Source of the DNA: Gliomastix tumulicola
Lineage: Eukaryota > Ascomycota > Sordariomycetes > Hypocreales > Bionectriaceae
Length of the DNA: 64,000 nt
Assembly (NCBI GenBank): GCA_001599755.1
Contig: BCHX01000001.1
Coordinates: forward strand, 6,262,001 to 6,326,000
Direction of reading: 5' to 3'
Below the pieces are notes generated by a model. That model did no database searches and was not told the DNA's origin. It worked only from the letters and a program-made list of their open reading frames with translations. The translations under genes and the position numbers were made by a program. Of this stretch, positions 1 through 11,478 are shown in pieces (position 1 is the stretch's first letter; each line of letters starts with the position of its first letter).

Positions 1-198
1 ACATGTTGCTTTCTCAACTCCAGCAGAAAGCAATGCAATATCCGCCTTCGTTACCTTCTTTGTCCTCTCTTTGGTTCGGCAAACTTACGATATCAACTCG
101 AGTTTCCATCGTACCTGTACCTCGACTCTCCCTCGAAACCGAAACATTCTCCCAAGACTTCAACTACTTAAATCGAAGGGCTGTTTACACTATCCACC

Positions 199-848
199 AT
201 GACTCTCAAGTACAGCGCCCACTACCGCAAAGACCGTCACGATGATCTCCGCCAGGAACTCGACACTCTCCTAGCCGAGTTCCTCAAAGACCAGGAGATG
301 CCCCGCCTCACCAGCTGGCAGCTCCTCCGCCTCGTCCAGCTCATCGACATGGCCGAGCTAGAGCCCGACGACGAAGACGACGACGACAACGACGCAGTCC
401 TCCCCCGCACTGAGACCCTCCTGCCCGCGATCGCCGACTGCTTCGTCCGACGGTTCGCGTACGAGAGCCACATCTACGACCTCGAGCGCTGCGGGCCCAT
501 GTTCTACCCGCGGGCCATCCTCGTCTTCATCGAGGAGCGGCGGGTGCGGTACGAGCCGGAGAACATGGAGGTCAAGCGCAAGGTTGCGGAGGCCATTGCG
601 CAGCAGGACTGTATCGAGAGGCGGAGGGGCGATTGGGTGGAGCGGGATCGGACTCTGAAGAAGGTTGATGCCTGGCTGGAGGGTCGGGGTTACGATGGTG
701 AGTGTTCTTTCTCTGAATGACACAGGCAAACAAGAGGAAGCTGACGAGAGACGCGAGTAGACGGAACAGAGAGCTCTGCCGTTCCGCACCCACCACTGAA
801 GACTACACGCCCGCTTCCTCGGAGGAGGAGGAAGTTGTGGAGCTGTGA
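199..848 (+). CDS. Conserved small acidic fungal protein, function unknown
   Basis: The ATG at 199 lies in a good context (cactatccaccATG) and opens a frame of about 166 codons up to a GTGAGT donor at 698. The protein has a charged N-terminus, an Asp/Glu-rich patch at residues 55-62 (eleven acidic positions around DDEDDDD) and an amphipathic region with FVRRFAYESHIYDLERCG. I do not recognise a named family. Without splicing the frame stops at 720. Several acceptors between 750 and 771 would restore the frame that ends at 848 with a Glu-rich tail (TPASSEEEEVVEL). I prefer this end because such a tail fits the acidic protein; an acceptor at 760 would instead run to about 882 in another frame. 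The N-terminal 166 residues are firm and the last exon is uncertain. Confidence 0.7.
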
Positions 849-1317
849 GGTTGGGCTCTATCGAGCTGTTGATGGAACAGTTCAGTGAGGTGATTATATA
901 TCTGGGTTGGGATGAAAAATGGTGTCAGATTGTTCTAGTCAGAGTTGTGGCTAAGTAGTTCTCAAATAACACTTATGCTCCCTCTTTACACAAAGTCTTT
1001 AGATTGTGACAAAACTCCGAAACTCCAGGACTGTGATCTCGTGCGTGGAGATCAAGATCGACTCGAACCCAAGGCGTGTTTTCCATCAGTTCCGTAAGAC
1101 GTCAACATGAGTTGCGGTTTGGTGATGACCAAGTCTGGTAAACACCAGCGCTCTCACTGAAGTCTTCTGAGATTTCTGAAGCTCCAAGCGTCAAGAACCG
1201 CAATTGCAGACTCTCCTCCAGTGGCGACCCCTTAGACGGCGCAACACCGCGACCTTGCCAGCATAAGGATACCATCCCGGAGACATTTCCTGTCTCATTC
1301 CTTAGGTCGTCTGGACC
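849..1317. other. Intergenic, convergent gene ends
   Basis: This is the space between the convergent 3' ends of the small acidic protein gene and NIP7. It presumably holds both 3' UTRs. I see no ORF or structured element worth calling. Confidence 0.6.
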
Positions 1318-1881
1318 TCAGCTGGCAAACAGTGTATCCTCATCACGCAGGTACTCCCCGCAATCCGCCTGCCGAAAGCACACAATCCCCGTCGGATCCA
1401 ACCTCCTCGCCTCGGCCGTACCCCTCGCCGACACGCCAAACCCGAGCGGCACGTCATCCATCCCGTACACCACAACCCCCTGGTGCTCCGGGCAGTCCTC
1501 CGAGTACCTGCCCACGTGCGCCTTCACGACGTTGCCCCCGTACAGGAACGGCATGACGCCGTTGGGCCGGATCCAGATCTTGTGTCGTGCGTGCGGCGCG
1601 ATGACGGGCAGCGCCGTGATGTGCAGCCGGAACTTGCCCGTCTTGGTGAACTTGCCGATGCAGACGCCCAGCGACAGCAGGCGGTCGCGCTGGATGGACG
1701 TGGCGATGTTGGCGATGGAGAGGAGCACGTAGTAGACGCGGTTCTGCGAGAGGCGGAAGACGTAGCGGTCGGCGTTGGGGGTGTTGTCGAGCGGGGCGAT
1801 GAGGTTCTTGAGGGAAGGGCCCGTGTAGTCGGCGAGCTTCTTGAAGAGCGTCTGCGTCTCTTCTTCTGTTAAGGGGCGCAT
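1318..1881 (-). CDS. NIP7: NIP7, 60S ribosomal subunit biogenesis factor
   Basis: Single-exon gene for 187 residues, close to the usual length of about 180. The N-terminus MRPLTEEETQTLFKKLADY and the block DRYVFRLSQNRVYYV are typical of NIP7. The C-terminal half, from about residue 95, forms the PUA domain (residues KIWIRPNGVMPFLYGG are characteristic). NIP7 acts in the nucleolus and nucleus in pre-60S maturation and 27S pre-rRNA processing, with the PUA domain contacting RNA. That role is known for the family, not shown here. The ATG at 1881 is the only start that gives the standard N-terminus. The gene is compact with no intron. Its 5' side faces the 3' end of the pectate lyase gene. Confidence 0.95.
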   Translation of the reverse strand: MRPLTEEETQTLFKKLADYTGPSLKNLIAPLDNTPNADRYVFRLSQNRVYYVLLSIANIATSIQRDRLLSLGVCIGKFTKTGKFRLHITALPVIAPHARHKIWIRPNGVMPFLYGGNVVKAHVGRYSEDCPEHQGVVVYGMDDVPLGFGVSARGTAEARRLDPTGIVCFRQADCGEYLRDEDTLFAS

Positions 1882-2298
1882 CTTGGGCGGAATTGGCTTT
1901 GTGCGTGACTGCTGGGCAATCGAGGTGATGGTGGTGGTGGTGGGCGAATTCGAAGTTCGATGTTCCGACAGGGAATTGGAAAAAAAATTATGGGAGCGTT
2001 ATCGATAAGAAGGGAAAAAGTTGAAGAAGGAAGTCCCACCTGCCGATCACTCGGTGGGACTGCCAATTTTACCCCGCCAGACTCAATTCGTCTCTCGTCC
2101 CCTCAAGAATTCCGTCTCCCATTTCCTACCCTACACAACATCGCGACGAGAAGCATTTCGCACCATTAACAGTCTAGATATAGCAATCGCTCATTCATTA
2201 CATTTAGTTGAATACTCGCTTTACATCCACAAGGACTAGACGCCTGAACAATTGTCCTCTACGGCAACCCAATACCGCCAGACCGTCTAGGATGCTGT
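1882..2298. other. Intergenic between pectate lyase 3' end and NIP7 promoter
   Basis: This stretch holds the NIP7 upstream region and the 3' UTR of the pectate lyase gene, both on the minus strand. It has an A-run (1980-1987) and short AT-rich patches. I see no supported gene. Confidence 0.5.
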
Positions 2299-3451
2299 TC
2301 AGATCTTGCCAACGCCTACACCAAGCCAGACAAGAGGCTTGACCAGCCAAAGCGGCGTCAGCTTGAACTTGTACTCGGCCTTGTAAAAATCGCCTTCCTG
2401 GGTGATATTGACACCGGCACCGCCCCAATCGTTCTCTACAAGCCGGACCACGTCAGTCACTAGATCAAAAAAGGAGGCAAAAGGGTGTCACTTACTCGCA
2501 CCGAGGTTGGCGAACCCGTCGAGCTCATAGTCACCACACGTGCAAGTGTTGGGGCTGTCCTCGGGGATGACCAGCCCGTACGTGCTCAGCGCCTCGCGCG
2601 ACGACCGGAAGACGTTGCCCTCGACGAGGACCTGGTTGTCGGAGCGTGAGTGGATGGCCTGGTACAGGAAGTTCTCGTACACGTTGTTGTAGATGTGCTG
2701 GTGGCCGAAGCGGCCCGCGGGGCCACGCGTGCCCGCGTTGCGCCAGTAGTTGTGGTGGTAGGTGATGTGCAGGGTGCCGAAGTCGACGTCGCGGAGGTCG
2801 TCCCGGTTGCCGATGAGGGAGGACTTCCAGTGGTCGTGGAGGTAGTTCCACGAGATGGTGATCCAGTCCGAGGCACGGGAGACGTCGATCTGGCCGTCCT
2901 GTTGTGTTGCCGCCTCTTGTCAGCCTCGAGAAGTTCGCCATGGGGATTCATTGGGCTTTACTTACATATTTGTCGGGGCCGACCTCGACGCTGAACTCGG
3001 ACTCGAACTCGTTGTGGTCGATCCAGATCCTGGTCGAGTTGATGATGGAGATGCAGTCATCATCGAGGATGTACGAGATCTTCAGGTTCCGCACAATGAC
3101 ATTGTCCGAGTGTCGGATCGTCAGCCCGTTCTGCTTGATCTGCGCGTTCCACCCGACGCCGAGGATGGACTTGTTCCGACCGACGAGAAGGCGCTCCGGT
3201 AGCTCGATGGCGCCCTTGACGTAGATGATGCGCGGCTCGTTGTCGGTCGCCGCGGCGATTAGCTCTGCCGCCGTCGTGACGGTGACCTTGCTCCCGCCCT
3301 TGCCGCCCGTGGTAGGGCCGATGGGGTTGTCGAGCGCGTAGCCCTCGAGGTCCCAGGACGCGAGACCGAGGTCGATGGAGCCGAGGCCGCCGCCGAGGGG
3401 AGAGGCGCTGACGAGGCTCAGGCCCGCGAGGAGAGTGCTGAGCAGACGCAT
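2299..3451 (-). CDS. Secreted pectate lyase, polysaccharide lyase family 1
   Basis: Three exons (3451-2966, 2898-2496, 2435-2299) join in frame to give 341 residues. Donors GTAAGT at 2965 and 2495 and acceptors CAG at 2899 and TAG at 2436 are canonical. Residues 1-17 are a signal peptide (MRLLSTLLAGLSLVSAS), so the enzyme is exported. The parallel beta-helix core carries the PL1 signatures: WIDHNEF near residue 150 (Ca2+-binding Asp region), DWITISWNYLHDHWK, and HHNYWRNAGTRGPAGRFG, which contains the conserved Arg expected to act as catalytic base. The family cleaves de-methylated homogalacturonan by beta-elimination, usually to degrade plant cell walls. All key motifs are present and the gene looks intact. 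It is isolated, with no cluster of other cell-wall enzymes in the window. Confidence 0.95.
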
Positions 3452-3568
3452 GGCTGGAGGAGTGTGCGAGTCTTCGATTGAGGAGGGGGGGGGGGGCCAA
3501 TTGGTAGCGACTGTCCAGACACTTGCAGAGAGCAATTCACCGCCAGACCAAGGGGACGATCCCCTCCA

Positions 3569-3575
3569 TTATATA
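3569..3575 (-). promoter_or_regulatory. TATA box of the pectate lyase gene
   Basis: TATATAA on the minus strand, about 118 nt upstream of the pectate lyase ATG and within the expected range for a fungal core promoter. A 10-base G run lies at 3486-3495, inside the presumed 5' UTR. Confidence 0.5.
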
Positions 3576-6500
3576 CCCAGGCCAATTGAGCAGAAATAAC
3601 CCCCCCGGCAACGAGCTCGACTCTTCGGTTCACCAGGTTCCGTCAATCCCAGCTCCCCTCGCCTTGGCCAGCTTCTTCCACTGCTCTCCCCCCATGGTCT
3701 CCTCCACCAAAAAGAACCCCCCCCCTAATGCTGGAACTTGGAGAAAAGCTGGGGTAACTAGAACCCACACTGGGGAAGCGCACCAAAGCCCTGGCTGTCA
3801 CCTGTAATTTGGGAACGGAATGAGGAGAAAGAGCGTCAAGTGGGCTTCATTATATGATGCTAGCGTGGATGGAGGAACTGTGAATGGTGGACGGAGTTGT
3901 CCCGTCTGCAGCCACTTTCCGGATGGAGGCCCGGGACGTATTTCCCCATCTTGGTCCTGGCTGAGCTTGGCTGCAGGTACAGACGAGACGACAGCTGGGA
4001 ATTTGGGGGAGAGAGATGAGGTCTTCGGTCGATTCGGGATTCTGCTGCCTCGCTATTCATGACTGCATTGATGAGCATCTTGCCGGTTTGCCGGGACCGG
4101 GTCGAGGCCCTGTGAGTCTGAAGGTGTGATATTAATATATTGTGATGAATGCAACTTGCGATCGCAACGATGAGAGCTACCATGGCTCCTCGGGTGCCCT
4201 GGCCGAGGCACATCACCAGGTGCGAGCCATAGCATCATGCTAGGTCAGGCAGATGAGGCTATGGACTGTATGCAGTCGTGGACTTTGCAAGAATTATACA
4301 GCTGGACCGCTTGATGAAACTTGGCCGTATCACAAGGAGATCTCACTGCGAGATTGCCATGGGAGTCGCGGCGGGCCTGTCACGGATCGCCGTCTCTTCC
4401 TACCTACCTAGTCCAGAGATCCAGGTCACTCCATGCTTGTGAACCGATCTCTTGGGTAGAAACGTCAAATTCCACGTGGTTTTGGTTCCTAGACCATGTG
4501 GCCATGAAACGTCGCTCGTTGCACTCCGTCGGAGAAGCCCCGTTGGTCCATGGGCCCGGTCGAGGGGGGACTCGAGATCTGGAGATACGGGTTATCCTTC
4601 CGGTTCTGGGGGGATTCCTCCGATGGGAATGATGGGGTATCTGAGACTGCATTTGGTGCATTGGACTCAGGGTCTTGTAGCTTCGTTGTCTCCGACAGGA
4701 GAGTGAGGCATTCCGCTTGCAATTGGAAGATGTGCCACGAGCGGCCAGCATGGTGAAGGAACGACGACCACATCCAGGCCCTCAGACACGGTGGAATATC
4801 CTACAGTGGCTTGAGCTACCGGGATCAATGCGTAACATACCCCGTCTTTGACTTTTGGCCACGGGGGCTGCGAGACTGCCCCGTGGGCAGCTTCATCTCA
4901 CCCCTCTAACATCCGGCCAAGCAAACCCCAGACGAGTCTGCAATACAGTAAAAATAGCAAAAGATTCTATGACAAACAGAAAGAAGGAAGTCGTACGATG
5001 AGCGATAATGCATTCGAGAGGGATAAAATTGAAACGTGGGATGGTGCGGAACGAGTGTCGCGCCCGAGGCCGACTGCAGACCCTGAATCTAGACTGCCCA
5101 CGGCGACAATTTGGCATCCGAGATTATTCGGAAGATTCAACCAATCATAGGCCGAATATACAGATCATTAAATCCATCTCTGGAAGCCTGCGAGAACTCC
5201 CCGGATCATCCTTCGGCAGGATTGTGACTGCGCCATCTTCCCACAGACCAGTCGTGATCGGCTATGCATGCGCGATGCATGGCCATGTGCCCACCATCGG
5301 CCCGTCGAGCTGAGTTCTGATCAGTAATATGCTTGATTCCTGGGAGCCGGATGGTCAGATAGATGTCAAGGCTACTGGGTAGCACTGCATGTTTCTAGGA
5401 GTAGGCTACCTAGACGCGATGCCTGATACAGACTCCTGAGGACTCCCTCGGAGTCAAACAGCGGCCGAGAGACACGGCACCAGAAGACAACAGAAAGCTG
5501 AATAATGTCAACATCGGTCTAATTTCTGACGAATCCCCCTCCCACCAGGTCTAGACCCCATGCCGGCGTCGGCGAGATAGACTTTTCCCAACCCCCAGCC
5601 TCCTCTGTCATCACCACCAATCAACACAACATCAAGCCTCACGATGCTCAGATATTCCCCTCACCACAAAAACATCACTTCCCTGTTTGTTTACGCAAGA
5701 AAAGAAAATAAAAAATGCCTCTAGATCTCATCAAAAAATGCCGCTAATTACCTTTTCACACACCCTCCTCCGTCTCACCGACTATCATCCTCAACCCCCA
5801 GGAATACTACCTCTTCCCGAGTCTTTCTCGTCAGACCTGACTATTTCCTTCCCCTTCCAGTGCTAGTTAGCAAACAATCGGCAAAGCTGAGGGAAAAGGC
5901 GCGCCCGCCCATCCAGGTGCGGGAACACTTGAAACGGCCGCAGCATGCAGCTAGGAGGCAAGAAGGAAAGAAGGACGGGAAAGCTAGATTGTTCTAGAGT
6001 TCTGCGCGCACGCGCGCATCTCAGATATGGCCCCCGGGCCCCCGCATCGTATGATAATGACACTCCATTGCGGGAGGTGAGATGGAATGGATACCTGTTT
6101 CTACGGAGTAGATAGATGGCCTGAGAGGGATGGATGCATCTATAGAAGCTATGGAAGTTCCCGGACTGTGTAGTTTATCTACAATTAGATAGTTGGGCGG
6201 ACCCTGCTGGTCGGATCCGATCATGGTTGCATTTTGGAGCATTTTGGAGGGCGGTTGGGGGGAGAGGATGATGCCGGATGGAGTGTCGGGGAAGTTCGGA
6301 GGGGGCGTCTATTTACAGCATATGCACGCTACTCAGCTACCCTTGGGTGGCAGACTATGTTTTGATATTTGTCTCATTGGGATTACAAACATGTCGTATT
6401 ACCTATTGGGAAGCATCATCTGCCGAATGCCAACAAAGTCGTGTCAAAGGAGGGGCAAGTGACATTGAGAGGCCCTCCAAGGGCAAGGCATTACCTCCTC

Positions 6501-8790
6501 CGAAGGCCGTGATAATTCTTCTCTAAACGCCGATGGGTGCTGATGATGAAAGAAAACCTCATTGGCCCTTCCCACATGGGCGTAATCCCCGTCCAAATCC
6601 TTCGCTCGATTCTGGGGCATCGTAATATTATTAATTACGGTCCGCCCTTGCAAGTTCTAGTATGGAGCAGATCTCAATTCTTTGAAGGGTGTGCACGAAC
6701 CGGAACATGGAGAATGTGGGAGCCTAACAGCGACAGAAAAAAAAAAAAAAAATACCGGGGCGGTGAGAAACAAATCACCCCAAAGAGAAGGGGGGGGCTA
6801 GAAGAAAAAGAGGGAGGGAGGAGAAGTGAACTGTGAGACCATGAAAGTGCCGTGTTTGCCGGCCTTGCGGACCTCAAAGAACCTGGATCCCATGTCTAAT
6901 GAGACACGAGTCCAAAGGGCTCGAGAATGTCTCGAGTCTGGGGAAGAAATTCCATTAATTAAGCATTTGGTTTGAAGCCAGAGATTAGGCTTAGCAGATA
7001 AGGTTATAACACTGGGGATTTTGGTAGGGTAAAGAGAGCGTAAGATGAACCCTTACGGGCATGTTGACGTCGCCTCGGACAACCACTGCTTGGGGAGAAG
7101 GGGGAGTAGAAAGCGGTGAGCAAACGGGGTGGCCGAGTGAACAACATCAATAAGACCCTGGGGTGGCACAGAAGCACAGCAGATATGCAGTGCTCAGAGT
7201 CAGGTGTCGTTGCATCGCATCGCAGCGCAGATACAACACAACACATCACACCTGACCGAAGTGGTCGTCGTCGGCGGAATGAGCCTCAGACATGCCAATT
7301 TTTCTTGGCTCTCGGCAGACCGGCAACGGAATGACACTTGAAGCCCCCAAGAGGCAGCGCGCGACGTCACATGGCTGATCCGTAGACGGCATCGGGTCGG
7401 TGTCAGCGCTGCTCAGTGGTCGGGCGAGTCGGGGGTTTAGTGGGAATCAGTGGAATCACCCACTGAAGCAGCCCGCTGAAGGCGCTAAAGCTGGCACTAA
7501 CGTAGGCTGCCGCCACTGAGAAGTTGGAGTGGGCTCCGGATCGGCAGTCCAAACTTCCTCCCACATCCAGCGTTGTGAACGTGTGAGCTGGGTGCTTTTT
7601 CTCCGAGCTGTCGTCATGAGTCTGGGATGTCGTCGCAGCGGACTCGAACCCCGCGATGAAACCCCAGAGCATCAATTCGTGTAGGTTCGCGATGCGCTGT
7701 AGCATTCGGCGACTTGCGGCTCTCAGCTCTGCATTCTGGGCCAGCAGCGCACGTGGGCGGAGGGACGCCAGAAGCTTGAGCAGAAGGACACTCCCGTCAT
7801 AGACCACCACCGGCGGACAGTTCTGAGCCCCGATAAGAACAGGGAGCGTCCCCCGGTCCCCGCCATCTGGGGCCATCGAGCCAAGAGGAGATGGCTGGTC
7901 ACTCAGCATGAATCTGCGCGCGCGCGCAATGACCCCCCCATCTTCCCCCCCTCCTCTCTCGTTGAGAGGCCTCACCCAACTGGCTCGGTGGGCTTGTCAT
8001 GTCGTGCGGGCTTGCCTTAGACTTCGGCAATGGCTTGCAGGCGGGCCCAACACGCTCGATGCGGTTAAAGGATCTTTTGAAGCAGGCGAGGATGACTTGA
8101 CCCTGCAGACAATATTGTATGGCAAGACGCACGATGCAGAGCTAGAAGAAATATCGGACGAACTGGGCTGTGTGTGTGCTCTGCCAACTGTCGTGTCTCA
8201 GACGGGCGTGCCGACTTCCAGAGTCTCGAGGATGTGAGTGACTTGTGTCAGAGATTAGACACCCTGGGCGTGTGCTCAAGGGAACAACAACACGAGGGAG
8301 AGAGAGGCCAAAGGGGGACACTCCTTCTCTCGCCCTTTCCCCATGCCCCCAAGGTTGCATTTGCCGCCTCCTTCCATCCACCGGACAACGTCGACCTGGC
8401 CAGTACCCCCGGATCGGCGACGCCCCTCATACCACGCCATGTATCCGCGAGTACCTCCGTGTACGGATGCCCGTGAGGCGCCCGCCCAGCAGAAACTGAA
8501 CTCTCTCCCGTACAACAGCACCGATCGTCGCTCGCCCTTTGAGGCGGGACCTCACCTGATGTCTGATAGCTGAATACAAGAACCTTCCTTCCGCCCTTGG
8601 AGCCCCTCTGGCCCTATATCTTCCCCCTCCCTCCCCCTCTCATCTTCTCCAGACTTGTTGGGGATCGGTCTACCAGTCGTCGCTCTCACGTCTGCTCATC
8701 CCATCTCTCTATTCTTTTTTCTTCAATTCACATACGTTTAGAGAATAGGATATACTGGTTGTGCAACTCGCTTGCTCTCCTCTTTCCATC
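3576..8790. other. 5.2 kb gene-poor stretch upstream of the Jen1-type permease
   Basis: I see no ORF here with domain-like composition, splice signals or a recognisable family. It holds a 16-base A run near 6737-6752 and alternating CG tracts near 6003-6018 (gcgcgcacgcgcgc) and 7916-7927 (gcgcgcgcgcgc). A minus-strand frame of 190 codons (7403-7975) is discussed under rejected items. The last 500 bases are CT-rich and look like the promoter and leader of the permease gene at 8791. The rest could hold regulatory sites, a non-coding transcript or decayed sequence. Confidence 0.5.
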
Positions 8791-10454
8791 ATGAGTCAAG
8801 TCGTCGACAACCGGGCTAGGGAGCCGGCTGACCCTCTGGCCCAGGGCATCATCCCTACCATGAAGCAGTCCTTCAAGGACCTCTTCATCTGGAAGCAGCG
8901 CGTCGTCGTTACCAACGACTTCGGCGAGACCACCTGCGAGTGGCAGGACCCGGATCCCATCCAGAACCCGTTCAGCCTCTTCGCGCAGCTGGACCGCAAG
9001 GGCTGGATCTTCTTCCTCGTCGGCCTCTCCGCCTGGACGGCCGACGCCTTCGACTTCCACGCGCTGTCCATCCAGACCAAGAAGCTCGCCGACTACTACG
9101 ACACCTCCAAGACCAACATCACCACGGCCATCACGCTGACCCTGCTCCTCCGCTCCATCGGCGCCGCCCTCTTCGGCCTGGCTGGTGACAAGTGGGGACG
9201 CAAGTGGCCCATGGTCTTCAACATGATCGTCCTCGGCGTGCTGCAGATTGCTACCATCTACAGCGGCACGTTCTCGGAGTTCCTGGCCGTGCGGAGTCTG
9301 TTTGGCCTGTTCATGGGCGGTGTCTACGGCAATGCTATTGCCATGGCTCTGGAGGAGTGCCCGTAAGTGTGACTGGTTCTGGCGAGTTTGATTGCATGGA
9401 TTGCTGACCGTTTATAGGACCGCTGCTCGTGGTCTGATGTCTGGTATTCTACAGCAGGGATACTCCCTCGGTTACGTCTTCGCCGCTTGTGCCAACCTCG
9501 GAGTCGGAGGCTCTACCGAGAGCTGGAAGACGGTCTTCTGGATTGCTGGTACGTGCCCAAATGACATACATCCATTTGTTCAGTGTGCCGAGAGCTAACC
9601 TTTCATCAGCCGGCATCTCTATTGGAGTCGGTCTCATCCGCATCCTGTTCCCTGAGTCTAAGCAGTTCCTCGAGGCCAAGGCTCAGGGCAAGCAGGCCAC
9701 TTCCCCCGGCGCTTTCTGGCAGGACGTCAAGAAGATGCTGGCCCGCGAGTGGAAGATGTCGGTTTACTGCATCTTCCTCATGACGTGGTTCAACTACTAC
9801 TCGCACACCTCGCAGGACTCGTACACCACCTTCATGCTCGTCCAGAAGGGCCTCGACAACTCGGGTGCCTCGCGTGCCTCCATCATCATGAAGGTCGGCG
9901 CCTGCGTCGGTGGCACCATCATCGGCTACCTCAGCCAGTTCGTCGGACGCCGTCGCGCTATCATGGTCTCGGCCCTCGTCTCGGCCATCCTCATCCCCGC
10001 CTGGATTCTTCCCGAGGGTGAGGGCTCGCTCAGCGCCTCGGGCTTCTTCATGCAGTTCTTCGTCCAGGGCGCCTGGGGTGTCATCCCCATCCACCTCAAC
10101 GAGCTGTCCCCCGTCGCCTTCCGCTCGTCTTTCCCCGGTGTCACCTACCAGCTCGGAAACATGATCTCGTCCCCCTCGGCCCAGATCGTCAACGCCATCG
10201 CCGAGAGCACCTTCATCACTCGCAAGTCCGACGGCGAGAGGGTCGAGGCCTACGGTCCCACGATGGGCATCGCGACGGCCATCATTGCTATGGGTATCTT
10301 CTTCACCGCCATGGTCGGACCCGAGAGGCGTGGCAGGAGCTTCGATGCGCCGGTTGCTGGTGCCGTGGAGGACTCGTCGTCTGGTGGCAAGCTTGGGGAT
10401 GACGAGAAGAGTATTGAGATGACGACGTCGCGCAAGGCGTCCAACGCTGTTTGA
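8791..10454 (+). CDS. JEN1: Jen1-type monocarboxylate:proton symporter (MFS)
   Basis: Three exons (8791-9362, 9418-9548, 9610-10454) give 515 residues. The donors are GTAAGT and GTACGT and the acceptors TAG and CAG. The protein is a major facilitator with about 12 membrane segments. It carries the RGxxxR-type loop variant GDKWGRKW and, at residues 296-307, NYYSHTSQDSYT. That matches the diagnostic Jen1 motif NXX[S/T]HX[S/T]QDXXXT, which lines the substrate path for lactate and pyruvate. The family takes up lactate, pyruvate or related short monocarboxylates (some members dicarboxylates) with protons across the plasma membrane, and in yeasts it is glucose-repressed. The exact substrate here is inferred. 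The cytosolic N-terminus (residues 1-70) and a Ser/Lys-rich C-tail flank the core. The long upstream region would fit complex carbon control, but I identified no sites. Confidence 0.92.
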
Positions 10455-10861
10455 TTGAAGAGAGTTTAAATTTAGCTGTTAGGAGGGGGAGTACTTTGTT
10501 GGATTATAGTCATGACGCAAGGACTTTGACGAACTATAGCATGCTGCGTCAATGAGTATAGTATGAGAACACGATTAAAGCACTTGAACCTCGTGGGTGT
10601 GGTGAATGTTTGCCCCGCGGGCGACGCCTTATGACGCCTTATGTACATTGTACATTTGACATGCAAGGGCAAGCGCTGAGACTGTGCCTTCCTGCTGCGT
10701 GGTTGTGGCTGTGCGGGGTCAGTGTCTGCCCAATGTGAGGCTGAGCCGAATCTGCGACCTGCATATTGCCTTCAAATCTGCAGCGCACTCGCACTTTTTG
10801 GGTCCCTACATCTTCCCTCTATCATGCCTGGTTCATCACACCGCTGTTCGCAGCTATCGCA
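10455..10861. other. Intergenic
   Basis: This holds the permease 3' UTR and the short upstream region of the next gene. A small direct repeat (gacgccttat) occurs twice at 10623-10642. Nothing else is supported. Confidence 0.4.
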
Positions 10862-11356
10862 ATGGACCCCATCACGGCATTCCAGGTCGCGGCCTCGATC
10901 ATCACTTTCGTCGAGTTCAGTCGCGTCCTGGTATACAGCGCTTACACGCTCTACAAATCACCAACGGGACAGACTGCGGAGATTGTGCGGCTCTCGACCG
11001 TGGGCGACGACCAAATTGAGAGAACTATCACCACGTTCCCGACAACAGAAGTCGACCATCAGATCCTCAACCTTTGTCAACAGTGCCAGACTATCGGCGT
11101 GACACTGAAGGCTACCGTTGATGACTTAACAGCTCGAGGCAAGACGAAGCTAAACTTCGCTGAGAGTAGCCTCGCTGTTGCTGCCAGGGGGTTCTGGAAG
11201 GCGGATCAGGTCAGTGAGTTGAACGAGCAGCTGGATACTATTCGTTTGCGACTCATGTTTAGCATGATCACGTCAATTTGGTTCGTTAGCTACTGCAATC
11301 CCATCGTTCGCCTCCATGAGAGTAGCAACATATTGTGTACATGTACTGTGAATTAA
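10862..11356 (+). CDS. Truncated STAND/NLR-type fungal N-terminal domain protein
   Basis: An open frame of 164 residues begins MDPITAFQVAASIITFVEFS, the form typical of the fungal N-terminal domain found in front of NACHT, ankyrin or WD-repeat STAND proteins. Further typical elements are an alpha-helical body, CQQCQTIGVTLKATVDDL near residues 68-90, and a helix ending in LRLMFSMITSIW. In this family the helix is normally followed by a linker and an NTPase. Here the frame runs for about 28 more residues of unlike sequence and stops. No NACHT P-loop or repeat region follows, and the next gene is on the other strand. It is therefore either a solo domain or the remains of a larger immune-type receptor. 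Function is unknown; family members act in non-self recognition and cell death. Confidence 0.6.
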   Translation: MDPITAFQVAASIITFVEFSRVLVYSAYTLYKSPTGQTAEIVRLSTVGDDQIERTITTFPTTEVDHQILNLCQQCQTIGVTLKATVDDLTARGKTKLNFAESSLAVAARGFWKADQVSELNEQLDTIRLRLMFSMITSIWFVSYCNPIVRLHESSNILCTCTVN

Positions 11357-11478
11357 TGGGTGTATTAGTGGTTTCGCAGCTGAGGCTGTAAAATAGATAA
11401 CCCCCAGGAACACTCTCGCTGTCGCCATTTGCTTAACATCGTGAACTACAGCCCGCCTCGCTCTTAGCCTAAACAACC

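Noticed and set aside
7626..7660. T-arm-like hairpin with GGTTCGAGTCC on the minus strand
   Set aside because: No matching acceptor stem, A box or anticodon arm upstream, so not a tRNA.
7403..7975. Minus-strand open frame of 190 codons with a hydrophobic C-terminal part
   Set aside because: No domain, no partner exons, biased composition at both ends, and it lies in a stretch with similar chance frames on the plus strand. Kept only as part of the gene-poor region.
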